Positions 21,168-34,867 of a stretch of 64,000 nucleotides of DNA are shown here, piece after piece. The stretch lies in contig NC_079883.1 in the NCBI RefSeq assembly GCF_029227915.1, forward strand, positions 31,560,001 to 31,624,000, given 5' to 3'. The notes below the pieces were generated by a model. It was not told the DNA's origin. It made no database searches and saw only the letters and a program-made list of their open reading frames with translations. The position numbers were made by a program, and so were the translations under genes. This DNA comes from Hydractinia symbiolongicarpus (Eukaryota > Cnidaria > Hydrozoa > Anthoathecata > Hydractiniidae). Position 1 is the first letter of the stretch. Every line of letters begins with the position of its first letter.

Positions 21168-23277
21168 AAAAATGAAAACATTTTTGAAAACTACAAGTCT
21201 CATGCGCTTTAGTGGTGAAAAAATAAATTAAAAAATCGTTCGGGAAATGAGTTTACTCCCTGGGTACTTTCTTTGTATACTTTTGACTATACCGGCCGAG
21301 TCCGGGATTTACGGGAAATCGCGGGTTTTCGTTTGCCGGCGATTAAACTTCTTTTATTCAGCGTCTCATCAAAAATGAAAACATTTTTGAAAACTACAAG
21401 TCTCATGCGTTTTAGTGGTGAAAAAATAAATTAAAAACTCGTTCGGGAAATGAGTTTACTTCCTGGGTACTTTCTTTGTATACTTTTGACTATACGGGCC
21501 AAGTCCGGGATTTACGGGAAATCGCGGGTTTTCGTTTGCCGGCGATTAAACTTCTTTTATTCAGCGTCTCATCAAAAATGAAAACATTTTTGAAAACTAC
21601 AAGTCTCATGCGTTTTAGTGGTGAAAAAATAAATTAAAAACTCGTTCGGGAAATGAGTTTACTTCCTGGGTACTTTCTTTGTATACATTTGACTATACGG
21701 GCCAAGTCCGGGATTTACGGGAAATCGCGGGTTTTCGTTTGCCGGCGATTAAACTTCTTTTATTCAGCGTCTCATAAAAAATGAAAACATTTTTGAAAAC
21801 TACAAGTCTTATGCGTTTTAGTGGTGAAAAGATAATTTAAAAAATCGTTTTGAAAATGAGTTTACTCACAGGGTACTTTCTTTGTATACATTCGACTATA
21901 CGGGCCAAGCCCGGGATTTACGGGAAATCGCGGGTTTTCGTTTGCCGGCGATTAAACCACTTTTATTCAGCGTCTCATCAAAAATGAAAACATTTTTGAA
22001 AACTACAAGTCTCATGCGTTTTAGTGGTGAAAAAATAAATTAAAAAATCGTTCGGGAAATGAGTTTACTCCGTGGGTACTTTCTTTGTATACTTTTGACT
22101 ATACCGGCCGAGTCCGGGATTTACGGGAAATCGCGGGTTTTCGTTTGCCGGCGATTAAACTTCTTTTATTCAGCGTCTCATCAAAAATGAAAACATTTTT
22201 GAAAACTACAAGTCTCATGCGTTTTAGTGGTGAAAAGATAATTTAAAAAATCGTTTTGGAAATGAGTTTACTCACAGGGTACTTTCTTTGTATACATTCG
22301 GCTATACGGGCCAAGCCCGGGATTTACGGGAAATCGCGGGTTTTCGTTTGCCGGCGATTAAACCACTTTTATTCAGCGTCTCATCAAAAATGAAAACATT
22401 TTTGAAAACTACAAGTCTCATGCGTTTTAGTGGTAAAAAAAAAATTAAAAAATCTTTCGGGAAATGAGTTTACTTCCTGGGTACTTTCTTAGTATACATT
22501 CGACTATACGGGCCAAGCCCGGGATTTACGGCAAATCGTGGGATTTCGTTTGCCGGCGATTAAACCTCTTTCATTAAGCGTCTCATCAAAAATGAAAACA
22601 TTTTTGAAAACGGCAAGTCTCATGCGTTTTAGTGGTGAAAAGTTAATTTAAAAAATCGTTTTGGAAATGAGTTTACTCACAGGGTACTTTCTTTGTATAC
22701 ATTTGACTTTTCGGGCCAAGCCCGGGATTTACGGGAAATCGCGGGGCTTCGTTTGCCGGCGATTAAACCTCTTTCATTAAGCGTCTCATCAAAAATGAAA
22801 ACATTTCTGAAAACTACAAGTCTCATGCGTTTTAGTGGTGAAAAAATAATTTAAAAAATCGTTCGGGAAATGAGTTTACTCCCTGGGTACTTTCTTTGTA
22901 TACTTTTGACTATGCGGGCCGAGTCCGGGGTTTACGGGAAATCGCGGGTTTTCGTTTGCCGGCGATTAAACTTCTTTTATTTAGCGTCTCATCTAAAATG
23001 AAAAATTTTTTGAAAACTACAAGTCTCATGCGTTTTAGTGGTAAAAAAAAAATTTAAAAAAACGTTTGGGAAATGAGTTTACTCCCTGGGTACTTTCTTT
23101 GTATACTTTTGACTATACGAGCCGAGTCTGGGATTTACGGGAAATCGCTGGTTTTCCTTTGCCGGCGATTAAACTTCTTTTGTTCAGCGTCTGATCAAAA
23201 ATGAAAACATTATTGAAAACTACAAGTCTCAAGCGTTTTAGTGGTGAAAGAAAAATTTAAAAAATCGTTCGGGAAAT

Positions 23278-25711
23278 GAGTTTATTCCCTGGGTACTTTC
23301 TTTGTATACATTCGACTATACGGGCCAAGCCTGGGATTTACGGGAAATCGCGGGATTTCGTTTGCCGGCGATTAAACCTCTTTCATTAAGCGTCTCGTCA
23401 AAAATGAAAACATTTTTGAAAACTGCAAATCTCATGCGTTTTAGTGGTGAAAAGATAATTTAAAAAATCGTTTTGGAAATGAGTTTACTCACAGGGTACT
23501 TTCTTTGTATACATTCGACTATACGGGCCAAGCCCGGGATTTACGGGAAATCGGGGGTTTTCGTTTGCCGGCAATTAAACCACTTTCATTCAGCGTCTCA
23601 TCAAAAATGAAAACATTTTTGAAAACTACAAGTCTCATGCGTTTTAGTGGTAAAAAAAAAATTTAAAAATCTTTCGGGAAATGAGTTTATTCCCTGGGTA
23701 CTTTCTTAGTATACATTCGACTATACGGGCCAAGCCCGGGATTTACGGCAAATCGTGGGATTTCGTTTGCCGGCGATTAAACCTCTTTCATTAAGCGTCT
23801 CATCAAAAATGAAAACATTTTTGAAAACGGCAAGTCTCATGCGTTTTAGTGGTGAAAAGATAATTTAAAAAATCGTTTTGGAAATGAGTTTACTCACAGG
23901 GTACTTTCTTTGTATACATTTGACTTTTCGGGCCAAGCCCGGGATTTACGGGAAATCGCGGGGCTTCGTTTGCCGGCGATTAAACCTATTTCATTAAGCG
24001 TCTCATCAAAAATGAAAACATTTTTGAAAACTACAAGTCTCATGCGTTTTAGTGGTGAAAAAATAATTTAAAAAATCGTTCGGGAAATGAGTTTACTCCC
24101 TGGGTACTTTCTTTGTATACTTTTAACTATGCGGGCCGAGTCCCGGGTTTACGGGAAATCGCGGGTTTTCGTTTGCCAGCGATTAAACTTCTTTTATTTA
24201 GCGTCTCATCTAAAATGAAAACATTTTTGAAAACTACAAGTCTCATGCGTTTTAGTGGTAAAAAAAAAATTTAAAAAATCGTTCGGGAAATGAGTTTACT
24301 CCCTGGGTACTTTCTTTGTATACTTTTGACTATGCGGGCCGAGTCCGGGCTTTACGGGAAATCGCAGGTTTTTGTTTGCCGGCGATTAAACTTCTTTTAT
24401 TAAGCGTCTCATCAAAAATGAAAACATTTTTGAAAACTACAAGTCTCATGCGTTTTAGTGGTGAAAAAATAAATTAAAAAATCGTTCGGGAAATGAGTTT
24501 ATTCCCTGGGTACTTTCTTTGTATACATTCGACTATACGGGCCAAGCCTGGGATTTACGGGAAATCGCGGGATTTCGTTTGCCGGCGATTAAACCTCTTT
24601 CATTAAGCGTCTCGTCAAAAATGAAAACATTTTTGAAAACTGCAAATCTCATGCGTTTTAGTGGTGAAAAGATAATTTAAAAAATCGTTTTGGAAATGAG
24701 TTTACTCACAGGGTACTTTCTTTGTATACATTCGACTGTACGGGCCAAGCCCGGGATTTACGGGAAATCGGGGGTTTTCGTTTGCCGGCAATTAAACCAC
24801 TTTCATTCAGCGTCTCATCAAAAATGAAAACATTTTTGAAAACTACAAGTCTCATGCGTTTTAGTGGTAAAAAAAAAATTTAAAAATCTTTCGGGAAATG
24901 AGTTTACTCCCTGGGTACTTTCTTAGTATACATTCGACTATACGGGCCAAGCCCGGGATTTACGGCAAATCGTGGGATTTCGTTTGCCGGCGATTAAACC
25001 TCTTTCATTAAGCGTCTCATCAAAAATGAAAACATTTTTGAAAACGGCAAGTCTCATGCGTTTTAGTGGTGAAAAGATAATTTAAAAAATCGTTTTGGAA
25101 ATTAGTTTACTCACAGGGTACTTTCTTTGTATACATTTGACTTTTCGGGCCAAGCCCGGGATTTACGGGAAATCGCGGGGCTTCGTTTGCCGGCGATTAA
25201 ACCTATTTCATTAAGCGTCTCATCAAAAATGAAAACATTTTTGAAAACTACAAGTCTCATGCGTTTTAGTGGTGAAAAAATAATTTAAAAAATCGTTCGG
25301 GAAATGAGTTTACTCCCTGGGTACTTTCTTTGTATACTTTTAACTATGCGGGCCGAGTCCCGGGTTTACGGGAAATCGCGGGTTTTCGTTTGCCGGCGAT
25401 TAAACTTCTTTTATTTAGCGTCTCATCTAAAATGAAAACATTTTTGAAAACTACAAGTCTCATGCGTTTTAGTGGTAAAAAAAAAATTTAAAAAATCGTT
25501 CGGGAAATGAGTTTACTCCCTGGGTACTTTCTTTGTATACTTTTGACTATGCGGGCGGAGTCCGGGCTTTACGGGAAATCGCAGGTTTTTGTTTGCCGGC
25601 GATTAAACTTCTTTTATTAAGCGTCTCATCAAAAATGAAAACATTTTTGAAAACTACAAGTCTCATGCGCTTCAGTGGTGAAAAAATAAATTAAAAAATC
25701 GTTCGGGAAAT
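23278..25711 (+). repeat. 6-monomer higher-order repeat, two copies
   Basis: The variant GAGTTTATTCCC is at 23278 and 24495, and the CGGGGGTTTTCG / GGCAATTAAACCAC monomer recurs at the same offset, 1217 bp (six monomers less one base). The copies match in subtype order through the CTTTTAACTATG monomers. Confidence 0.8.
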
Positions 25712-26550
25712 GAGTTTACTCCCTGGGTACTTTCTTTGTATACTTTTGACTATACCGGCCGAGTCCGGGATTTACGGGAAATCGCGGGTTTTCGTTTGCC
25801 GGCGATTAAACTTCTTTTATTCAGCGTCTCATCAAAAATGAAAACATTTTTGAAAACTACAAGTCTCATGCGTTTTAGTGGTGAAAAAATAAATTAAAAA
25901 CTCGTTCGGGAAATGAGTTTACTTCCTGGGTACTTTCTTTGTATACTTTTGACTATACGGGCCAAGTCCGGGATTTACGGGAAATCGCGGGTTTTCGTTT
26001 GCCGGCGATTAAACTTCTTTTATTCAGCGTCTCATAAAAAATGAAAACATTTTTGAAAACTACAAGTCTTATGCGTTTTAGTGGTGAAAAGATAATTTAA
26101 AAAATCGTTTTGGAAATGAGTTTACTCACAGGGTACTTTCTTTGTATACATTCGACTATACGGGCCAAGCCCGGGATTTACGGGAAATCGCGGGTTTTCG
26201 TTTGCCGGCGATTAAACCTCTTTTATTCAGCGTCTCATGAAAAATGAAAACATTTTTGAAAACTACAAGTCTCATGCGTTTTAGTGGTGAAAAAATAAAT
26301 TAAAAACTCGTTCGGGAAATGAGTTTACTTCCTGGGTACTTTCTTTGTATACTTTTGACTATACGGGCCAAGTCCGGGATTTACGGGAAATCGCGGGTTT
26401 TTGTTTGCCGGCGATTAAACTTCTTTTATTCAGCGTCTCATCAAAAATGAAAAGATTTTTGAAAACTACAAGTCTCATGCGTTTTAGTGGTGAAAAAATA
26501 ATTTAAAAAATCGTTCGGGAAATGAGTTTACTCCCTGGGTACTTTCTTTG

Positions 26551-29500
26551 TATACTTTTAACTATGCGGGCCGAGTCCCGGGTTTACGGGAAATCGCGGG
26601 TTTTCGTTTGCCGGCGATTAAACTTCTTTTATTTAGCGTCTCATCTAAAATGAAAACATTTTTGAAAACTACAAGTCTCATGCGTTTTAGTGGTAAAAAA
26701 AAAAATTAAAAAATCGTTCGGGAAATGAGTTTACTCCCTGGGTACTTTCTTTGTATACTTTTGACTATGCGGGCCGAGTCCGGGCTTTACGGGAAATCGC
26801 AGGTTTTTGTTTGCCGGCGATTAAACTTCTCTTATTAAGCGTCTCATCAAAAATGAAAACATTTTTGAAAACTACAAGTCTCATGCGCTTCAGTGGTGAA
26901 AAAATAAATTAAAAAATCGTTCGGGAAATGAGTTTACTCCCTGGGTAATTTCTTTGTATACTTTTGACTATACCGGCCGAGTCCGGGATTTACGGGAAAT
27001 CGCGGGTTTTCGTTTGCCGGCGATTAAACTTCTTTTATTCAGCGTCTCATCAAAAATGAAAACATTTTTGAAAACTACAAGTCTCATGCGTTTTAGTGGT
27101 GAAAAAATAAATTAAAAACTCGTTCGGGAAATGAGTTTACTTCCTGGGTACTTTCTTTGTATACTTTTGACTATCCGGGCCAAGTCCGGGATTTACGGGA
27201 AATCGCGGGTTTTCGTTTGCCGGCGATTAAACTTCTTTTATTCAGCGTCTCATAAAAAATGAAAACATTTTTGAAAACTACAAGTCTTATGCGTTTTAGT
27301 GGTGAAAAGATAATTTAAAAAATCGTTTTGGAAATGAGTTTACTCACAGGGTACTTTCTTTGTATACATTCGACTATACGGGCCAAGCCCGGGATTTACG
27401 GGAAATCGCGGGTTTTCGTTTGCCGGCGATTAAACCTCTTTTATTCAGCGTCTCATCAAAAATGAAAACATTTTTGAAAACTACAAGTCTCATGCGTTTT
27501 AGTGGTGAAAAAATAAATTAAAAACTCGTTCGGGAAATGAGTTTACTTCCTGGGTACTTTCTTTGTATACTTTTGACTATACGGGCCAAGTCCGGGATTT
27601 ACGGGAAATCGCGGGTTTTCGTTTGCCGGCGATTAAACTTCTTTTATTCAGCGTCTCATAAAAAATGAAAACATTTTTGAAAACTACAAGTCTTATGCGT
27701 TTTAGTGGTGAAAAGATAATTTAAAAAATCGTTTTGGAAATGAGTTTACTCACAGGGTACTTTCTTTGTATACATTCGACTATACGGGCCAAGCCCGGGA
27801 TTTACGGGAAATCGCGGGTTTTCGTTTGCCGGCGATTAAACCACTTTTATTCAGCGTCTCATCAAAAATGAAAACATTTTTAAAAACTACAAGTCTCATG
27901 CGTTTTAGTGGTGAAAAAATAAATTAAAAAATCGTTCGGGAAATGAGTTTACTCCGTGGGTACTTTCTTTGTATACTTTTGACTATACCGGCCAAGCCCG
28001 GGATTTACGGGAAATCGCGGGTTTTCGTTTGCCAGCGATTAAACCACTTTTATTCAGCGTCTCATCAAAAATGAAAACATTTTTGAAAACTACAAGTCTC
28101 ATGCGTTTTAGTGGTGAAAAAATAAATTAAAAACTCGTTCGGGAAATGAGTTTACTTCCTGGGTACTTTCTTTGTATACTTTTGACTATACGGGCCAAGT
28201 CCGGGATTTACGGGAAATCGCGGGTTTTCGTTTGCCGGCGATTAAACTTCTTTTATTCAGCGTCTCATAAAAAATGAAAACATTTTTGAAAACTACAAGT
28301 CTTATGCGTTTTAGTGGTGAAAAGATAATTTAAAAAATCGTTTTGGAAATGAGTTTACTCACAGGGTACTTTCTTTGTATACATTCGACTATACGGGCCA
28401 AGCCCGGGATTTACGGGAAATCGCGGGTTTTCGTTTGCCGGCGATTAAACCACTTTTATTCAGCGTCTCATCAAAAATGAAAACATTTTTGAAAACTACA
28501 AGTCTCATGCGTTTTAGTGGTGAAAAAATAAATTAAAAAATCGTTCGGGAAATGAGTTTACTCCGTGGGTACTTTCTTTGTATACTTTTGACTATACCGG
28601 CCGAGTCCGGGATTTACGGGAAATCGCGGGTTTTCGTTTGCCGGCGATTAAACTTCTTTTATTCAGCGTCTCATCAAAAATGAAAACATTTTTGAAAACT
28701 ACAAGTCTCATGCGTTTTAGTGGTGAAAAAATAAATTAAAAAATCGTTCGGAAAATGAGTTTACTTCCTGGGTACTTTCTTTGTATACTTTTGACTGTAC
28801 GGGCCAAGTCCGGGATTTACGGGAAATCGCGGGTTTTCGTTTGCCGGCGATTAAACTTCTTTTATTCAGCGTCTCATAAAAAATGAAAACATTTTTGAAA
28901 ACTACAAGTCTTATGCGTTTTAGTGGTGAAAAGATAATTTAAAAAATCGTTTTGGAAATGAGTTTACTCACAGGGTACTTTCTTTGTATACATTCGGCTA
29001 TACGGGCCAAGCCCGGGATTTACGGGAAATCGCGGGTTTTCGTTTGCCGGCGATTAAACCACTTTTATTCAGCGTCTCATCAAAAATGAAAAAATTTTTG
29101 AAAACTACAAGTCTCATGCGTTTTAGTGGTAAAAAAAAAATTAAAAAATCTTTCGGGAAATGAGTTTACTCCCTGGGTACTTTCTTAGTATACATTAGAC
29201 TATACGGGCCAAGCCCGGGATTTACGGCAAATCGTGGGATTTCGTTTGCCGGCGATTAAACCTCTTTCATTAAGCGTCTCATCAAAAATGAAAACATTTT
29301 TGAAAACGGCAAGTCTCATGCGTTTTAGTGGTGAAAAGATAATTTAAAAAATCGTTTTGGAAATGAGTTTACTCACAGGGTACTTTCTTTGTATACATTT
29401 GACTTTTCGGGCCAAGCCCGGGATTTACGGGAAATCGCGGGGCTTCGTTTGCCGGCGATTAAACCTCTTTCATTAAGTGTCTCATCAAAAATGAAAACAT

Positions 29501-32500
29501 TTCTAAAAACTACAAGTCTCATGCGTTTTAGTGGTGAAAAAATAATTTAAAAAATCGTTCGGGAAATGAGTTTACTCCCTGGGTACTTTATTTGTATACT
29601 TTTGACTATGCGGGCCGAGTCCGGGGTTTACGGGAAATCGCGGGTTTTCGTTTGCCGGCGATTAAACTTCTTTTATTTAGCGTCTCATCTAAAATGAAAA
29701 AATTTTTGAAAACTACAAGTCTCATGCGTTTTAGTGGTAAAAAAAAATTTAAAAAAACGTTTGGGAAATGAGTTTACTCCCTGGGTACTTTCTTTGTATA
29801 CTTTTGACTATACGAGCCGAGTCTGGGATTTACGGGAAATCGCTGGTTTTCCTTTGCCGGCGATTAAACTTCTTTTGTTCAGCGTCTGATCAAAAATGAA
29901 AACATTTTTGAAAACTACAAGTCTCAAGCGTTTTAGTGGTGAAAGAAAAATTTAAAAAATCGTTCGGGAAATGAATTTATTCCCTGGGTACTTTCTTTGT
30001 ATACATTTGACTATACGGGCCAAGCCTGGGATTTACGGGAAATCGCGGGATTTCGTTTGCCGGCGATTAAACCTCTTTCATTAAGCGTCTCGTCAAAAAT
30101 GAAAACATTTTTGAAAACTGCAAATCTCATGCGTTTTAGTGGTGAAAAGATAATTTAAAAAATCGTTTTGGAAATGAGTTTACTCACAGGGTACTTTCTT
30201 TGTATACATTCGACTATACGGGCCAAGCCCGGGATTTACGGGAAATCAGGGGTTTTCGTTTGCCGGCAATTAAACCACTTTCATTCAGCGTCTCATCAAA
30301 AATGAAAACATTTTTGAAAACTACAAGTCTCATGCGTTTTAGTGGTAAAAAAAAAAATTTAAAAATCTTTCGGGAAATGAGTTTACTCCCTGGGTACTTT
30401 CTTAGTATACATTCGACTATACGGGCCAAGCCCGGGATTTACGGCAAATCGTGGGATTTCGTTTGCCGGCGATTAAACCTCTTTCATTAAGCGTCTCATC
30501 AAAAATGAAAACATTTTTGAAAACGGCAAGTCTCATGCGTTTTAGTGGTGAAAAGATAATTTAAAAAATCGTTTTGGAAATGAGTTTACTCACAGGGTAC
30601 TTTCTTTGTATACTTTTAACTATGCGGGCCGAGTCCCGGGTTTACGGGAAATCGCGGGTTTTCGTTTGCCGGCGATTAAACTTCTTTTATTTAGCGTCTC
30701 ATCTAAAATGAAAACATTTTTGAAAACTACAAGTCTCATGCGTTTTAGTGGTAAAAAAAAAAATTAAAAAATCGTTCGGGAAATGAGTTTACTCCCTGGG
30801 TACTTTCTTTGTATACTTTTGACTATGCGGGCCGAGTCCGGGCTTTACGGGAAATCGCAGGTTTTTGTTTGCCGGCGATTAAACTTCTCTTATTAAGCGT
30901 CTCATCAAAAATGAAAACATTTTTGAAAACTACAAGTCTCATGCGCTTCAGTGGTGAAAAAATAAATTAAAAAATCGTTCGGGAAATGAGTTTACTCCCT
31001 GGGTAATTTCTTTGTATACTTTTGACTATACCGGCCGAGTCCGGGATTTACGGGAAATCGCGGGTTTTCGTTTGCCGGCGATTAAACTTCTTTTATTCAG
31101 CGTCTCATAAAAAATGAAAACATTTTTGAAAACTACAAGTCTTATCGTTTTAGTGGTGAAAAGATAATTTAAAAAATCGTTTTGGAAATGAGTTTACTCA
31201 CAGGGTACTTTCTTTGTATACATTCGACTATACGGGCCAAGCCCGGGATTTACGGGAAATCGCGGGTTTTCGTTTGCCGGCGATTAAACCTCTTTTATTC
31301 AGCGTCTCATCAAAAATGAAAACATTTTTGAAAACTACAAGTCTCATGCGTTTTAGTGGTGAAAAAATAAATTAAAAACTCGTTCGGGAAATGAGTTTAC
31401 TTCCTGGGTACTTTCTTTGTATACTTTTGACTATCCGGGCCAAGTCCGGGATTTACGGGAAATCGCGGGTTTTCGTTTGCCGGCGATTAAACTTCTTTTA
31501 TTCAGCGTCTCATAAAAAATGAAAACATTTTTGAAAACTACAAGTCTTATCGTTTTAGTGGTGAAAAGATAATTTAAAAAATCGTTTTGGAAATGAGTTT
31601 ACTCACAGGGTACTTTCTTTGTATACATTCGACTATACGGGCCAAGCCCGGGATTTACGGGAAATCGCGGGTTTTCGTTTGCCGGCGATTAAACCTCTTT
31701 TATTCAGCGTCTCATCAAAAATGAAAACATTTTTGAAAACTACAAGTCTCATGCGTTTTAGTGGTGAAAAAATAAATTAAAAACTCGTTCGGGAAATGAG
31801 TTTACTTCCTGGGTACTTTCTTTGTATACTTTTGACTATACGGGCCAAGTCCGGGATTTACGGGAAATCGCGGGTTTTCGTTTGCCGGCGATTAAACTTC
31901 TTTTATTCAGCGTCTCATAAAAAATGAAAACATTTTTGAAAACTACAAGTCTTATGCGTTTTAGTGGTGAAAAGATAATTTAAAAAATCGTTTTGGAAAT
32001 GAGTTTACTCACAGGGTACTTTCTTTGTATACATTCGACTATACGGGCCAAGCCCGGGATTTACGGGAAATCGCGGGTTTTCGTTTGCCGGCGATTAAAC
32101 CACTTTTATTCAGCGTCTCATCAAAAATGAAAACATTTTTAAAAACTACAAGTCTCATGCGTTTTAGTGGTGAAAAAATAAATTAAAAAATCGTTCGGGA
32201 AATGAGTTTACTCCGTGGGTACTTTCTTTGTATACTTTTGACTATACCGGCCAAGCCCGGGATTTACGGGAAATCGCGGGTTTTCGTTTGCCGGCGATTA
32301 AACCACTTTTATTCAGCGTCTCATCAAAAATGAAAACATTTTTGAAAACTACAAGTCTCATGCGTTTTAGTGGTGAAAAAATAAATTAAAAACTCGTTCG
32401 GGAAATGAGTTTACTTCCTGGGTACTTTCTTTGTATACTTTTGACTATACGGGCCAAGTCCGGGATTTACGGGAAATCGCGGGTTTTCGTTTGCCGGCGA

Positions 32501-34867
32501 TTAAACTTCTTTTATTCAGCGTCTCATAAAAAATGAAAACATTTTTGAAAACTACAAGTCTTATGCGTTTTAGTGGTGAAAAGATAATTTAAAAAATCGT
32601 TTTGGAAATGAGTTTACTCACAGGGTACTTTCTTTGTATACATTCGACTATACGGGCCAAGCCCGGGATTTACGGGAAATCGCGGGTTTTCGTTTGCCGG
32701 CGATTAAACCACTTTTATTCAGCGTCTCATCAAAAATGAAAACATTTTTGAAAACTACAAGTCTCATGCGTTTTAGTGGTGAAAAAATAAATTAAAAAAT
32801 CGTTCGGGAAATGAGTTTACTCCGTGGGTACTTTCTTTGTATACTTTTGACTATACCGGCCGAGTCCGGGATTTACGGGAAATCGCGGGTTTTCGTTTGC
32901 CGGCGATTAAACTTCTTTTATTCAGCGTCTCATCAAAAATGAAAACATTTTTGAAAACTACAAGTCTCATGCGTTTTAGTGGTGAAAAAATAAATTAAAA
33001 AATCGTTCGGAAAATGAGTTTACTTCCTGGGTACTTTCTTTGTATACTTTTGACTGTACGGGCCAAGTCCGGGATTTACGGGAAATCGCGGGTTTTCGTT
33101 TGCCGGCGATTAAACTTCTTTTATTCAGCGTCTCATAAAAAATGAAAACATTTTTGAAAACTACAAGTCTTATGCGTTTTAGTGGTGAAAAGATAATTTA
33201 AAAAATCGTTTTGGAAATGAGTTTACTCACAGGGTACTTTCTTTGTATACATTCTGCTATACGGGCCAAGCCCGGGATTTACGGGAAATCGCGGGTTTTC
33301 GTTTGCCGGCGATTAAACCACTTTTATTCAGCGTCTCATCAAAAATGAAAAAATTTTTGAAAACTACAAGTCTCATGCGTTTTAGTGGTAAAAAAAAAAT
33401 TAAAAAATCTTTCGGGAAATGAGTTTACTCCCTGGGTACTTTCTTAGTATACATTAGACTATACGGGCCAAGCCCGGGATTTACGGCAAATCGTGGGATT
33501 TCGTTTGCCGGCGATTAAACCTCTTTCATTAAGCGTCTCATCAAAAATGAAAACATTTTTGAAAACGGCAAGTCTCATGCGTTTTAGTGGTGAAAAGATA
33601 ATTTAAAAAATCGTTTTGGAAATGAGTTTACTCACAGGGTACTTTCTTTGTATACATTTGACTTTTCGGGCCAAGCCCGGGATTTACGGGAAATCGCGGG
33701 GCTTCGTTTGCCGGCGATTAAACCTCTTTCATTAAGTGTCTCATCAAAAATGAAAACATTTCTAAAAACTACAAGTCTCATGCGTTTTAGTGGTGAAAAA
33801 ATAATTTAAAAAATCGTTCGGGAAATGAGTTTACTCCCTGGGTACTTTATTTGTATACTTTTGACTATGCGGGCCGAGTCCGGGGTTTACGGGAAATCGC
33901 GGGTTTTCGTTTGCCGGCGATTAAACTTCTTTTATTTAGCGTCTCATCTAAAATGAAAAATTTTTTGAAAACTACAAGTCTCATGCGTTTTAGTGGTAAA
34001 AAAAAATTTAAAAAAACGTTTGGGAAATGAGTTTACTCCCTGGGTACTTTCTTTGTATACTTTTGACTATACGAGCCGAGTCTGGGATTTACGGGAAATC
34101 GCTGGTTTTCCTTTGCCGGCGATTAAACTTCTTTTGTTCAGCGTCTGATCAAAAATGAAAACATTTTTGAAAACTACAAGTCTCAAGCGTTTTAGTGGTG
34201 AAAGAAAAATTTAAAAAATCGTTCGGGAAATGACTTTATTCCCTGGGTACTTTCTTTGTATACATTTGACTATACGGGCCAAGCCTGGGATTTACGGGAA
34301 ATCGCGGGATTTCGTTTGCCGGCGATTAAACCTCTTTCATTAAGCGTCTCGTCAAAAATGAAAACATTTTTGAAAACTGCAAATCTCATGCGTTTTAGTG
34401 GTGAAAAGATAATTTAAAAAATCGTTTTGGAAATGAGTTTACTCACAGGGTACTTTCTTTGTATACATTCGACTATACGGGCCAAGCCCGGGATTTACGG
34501 GAAATCAGGGGTTTTCGTTTGCCGGCAATTAAACCACTTTCATTCAGCGTCTCATCAAAAATGAAAACATTTTTGAAAACTACAAGTCTCATGCGTTTTA
34601 GTGGTAAAAAAAAAATTTAAAAATCTTTCGGGAAATGAGTTTACTCCCTGGGTACTTTCTTAGTATACATTCGACTATACGGGCCAAGCCCGGGATTTAC
34701 GGCAAATCGTGGGATTTCGTTTGCCGGCGATTAAACCTCTTTCATTAAGCGTCTCATCAAAAATGAAAACATTTTTGAAAACGGCAAGTCTCATGCGTTT
34801 TAGTGGTGAAAAGATAATTTAAAAAATCGTTTTGGAAATGAGTTTACTCACAGGGTACTTTCTTTGT
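26551..34867 (+). repeat. Large tandem duplication of about 20-21 monomers
   Basis: The CTTTTAACTATGCGG monomer starts both copies (about 26551 and 30609). Offsets are about 4058 bp early (GCGCTTCAG at 26885 and 30943) and 4259 bp later (CGTTCGGAAAATG at 28745 and 33004), so the second copy gained one monomer. Shared private variants include CTCCGTGGG, CATTAGAC, TTTCTAAAAAC and TACTTTATTTG. The extra unit lies near 31.1-31.5 kb, where CTTATCG occurs twice. Confidence 0.85.
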
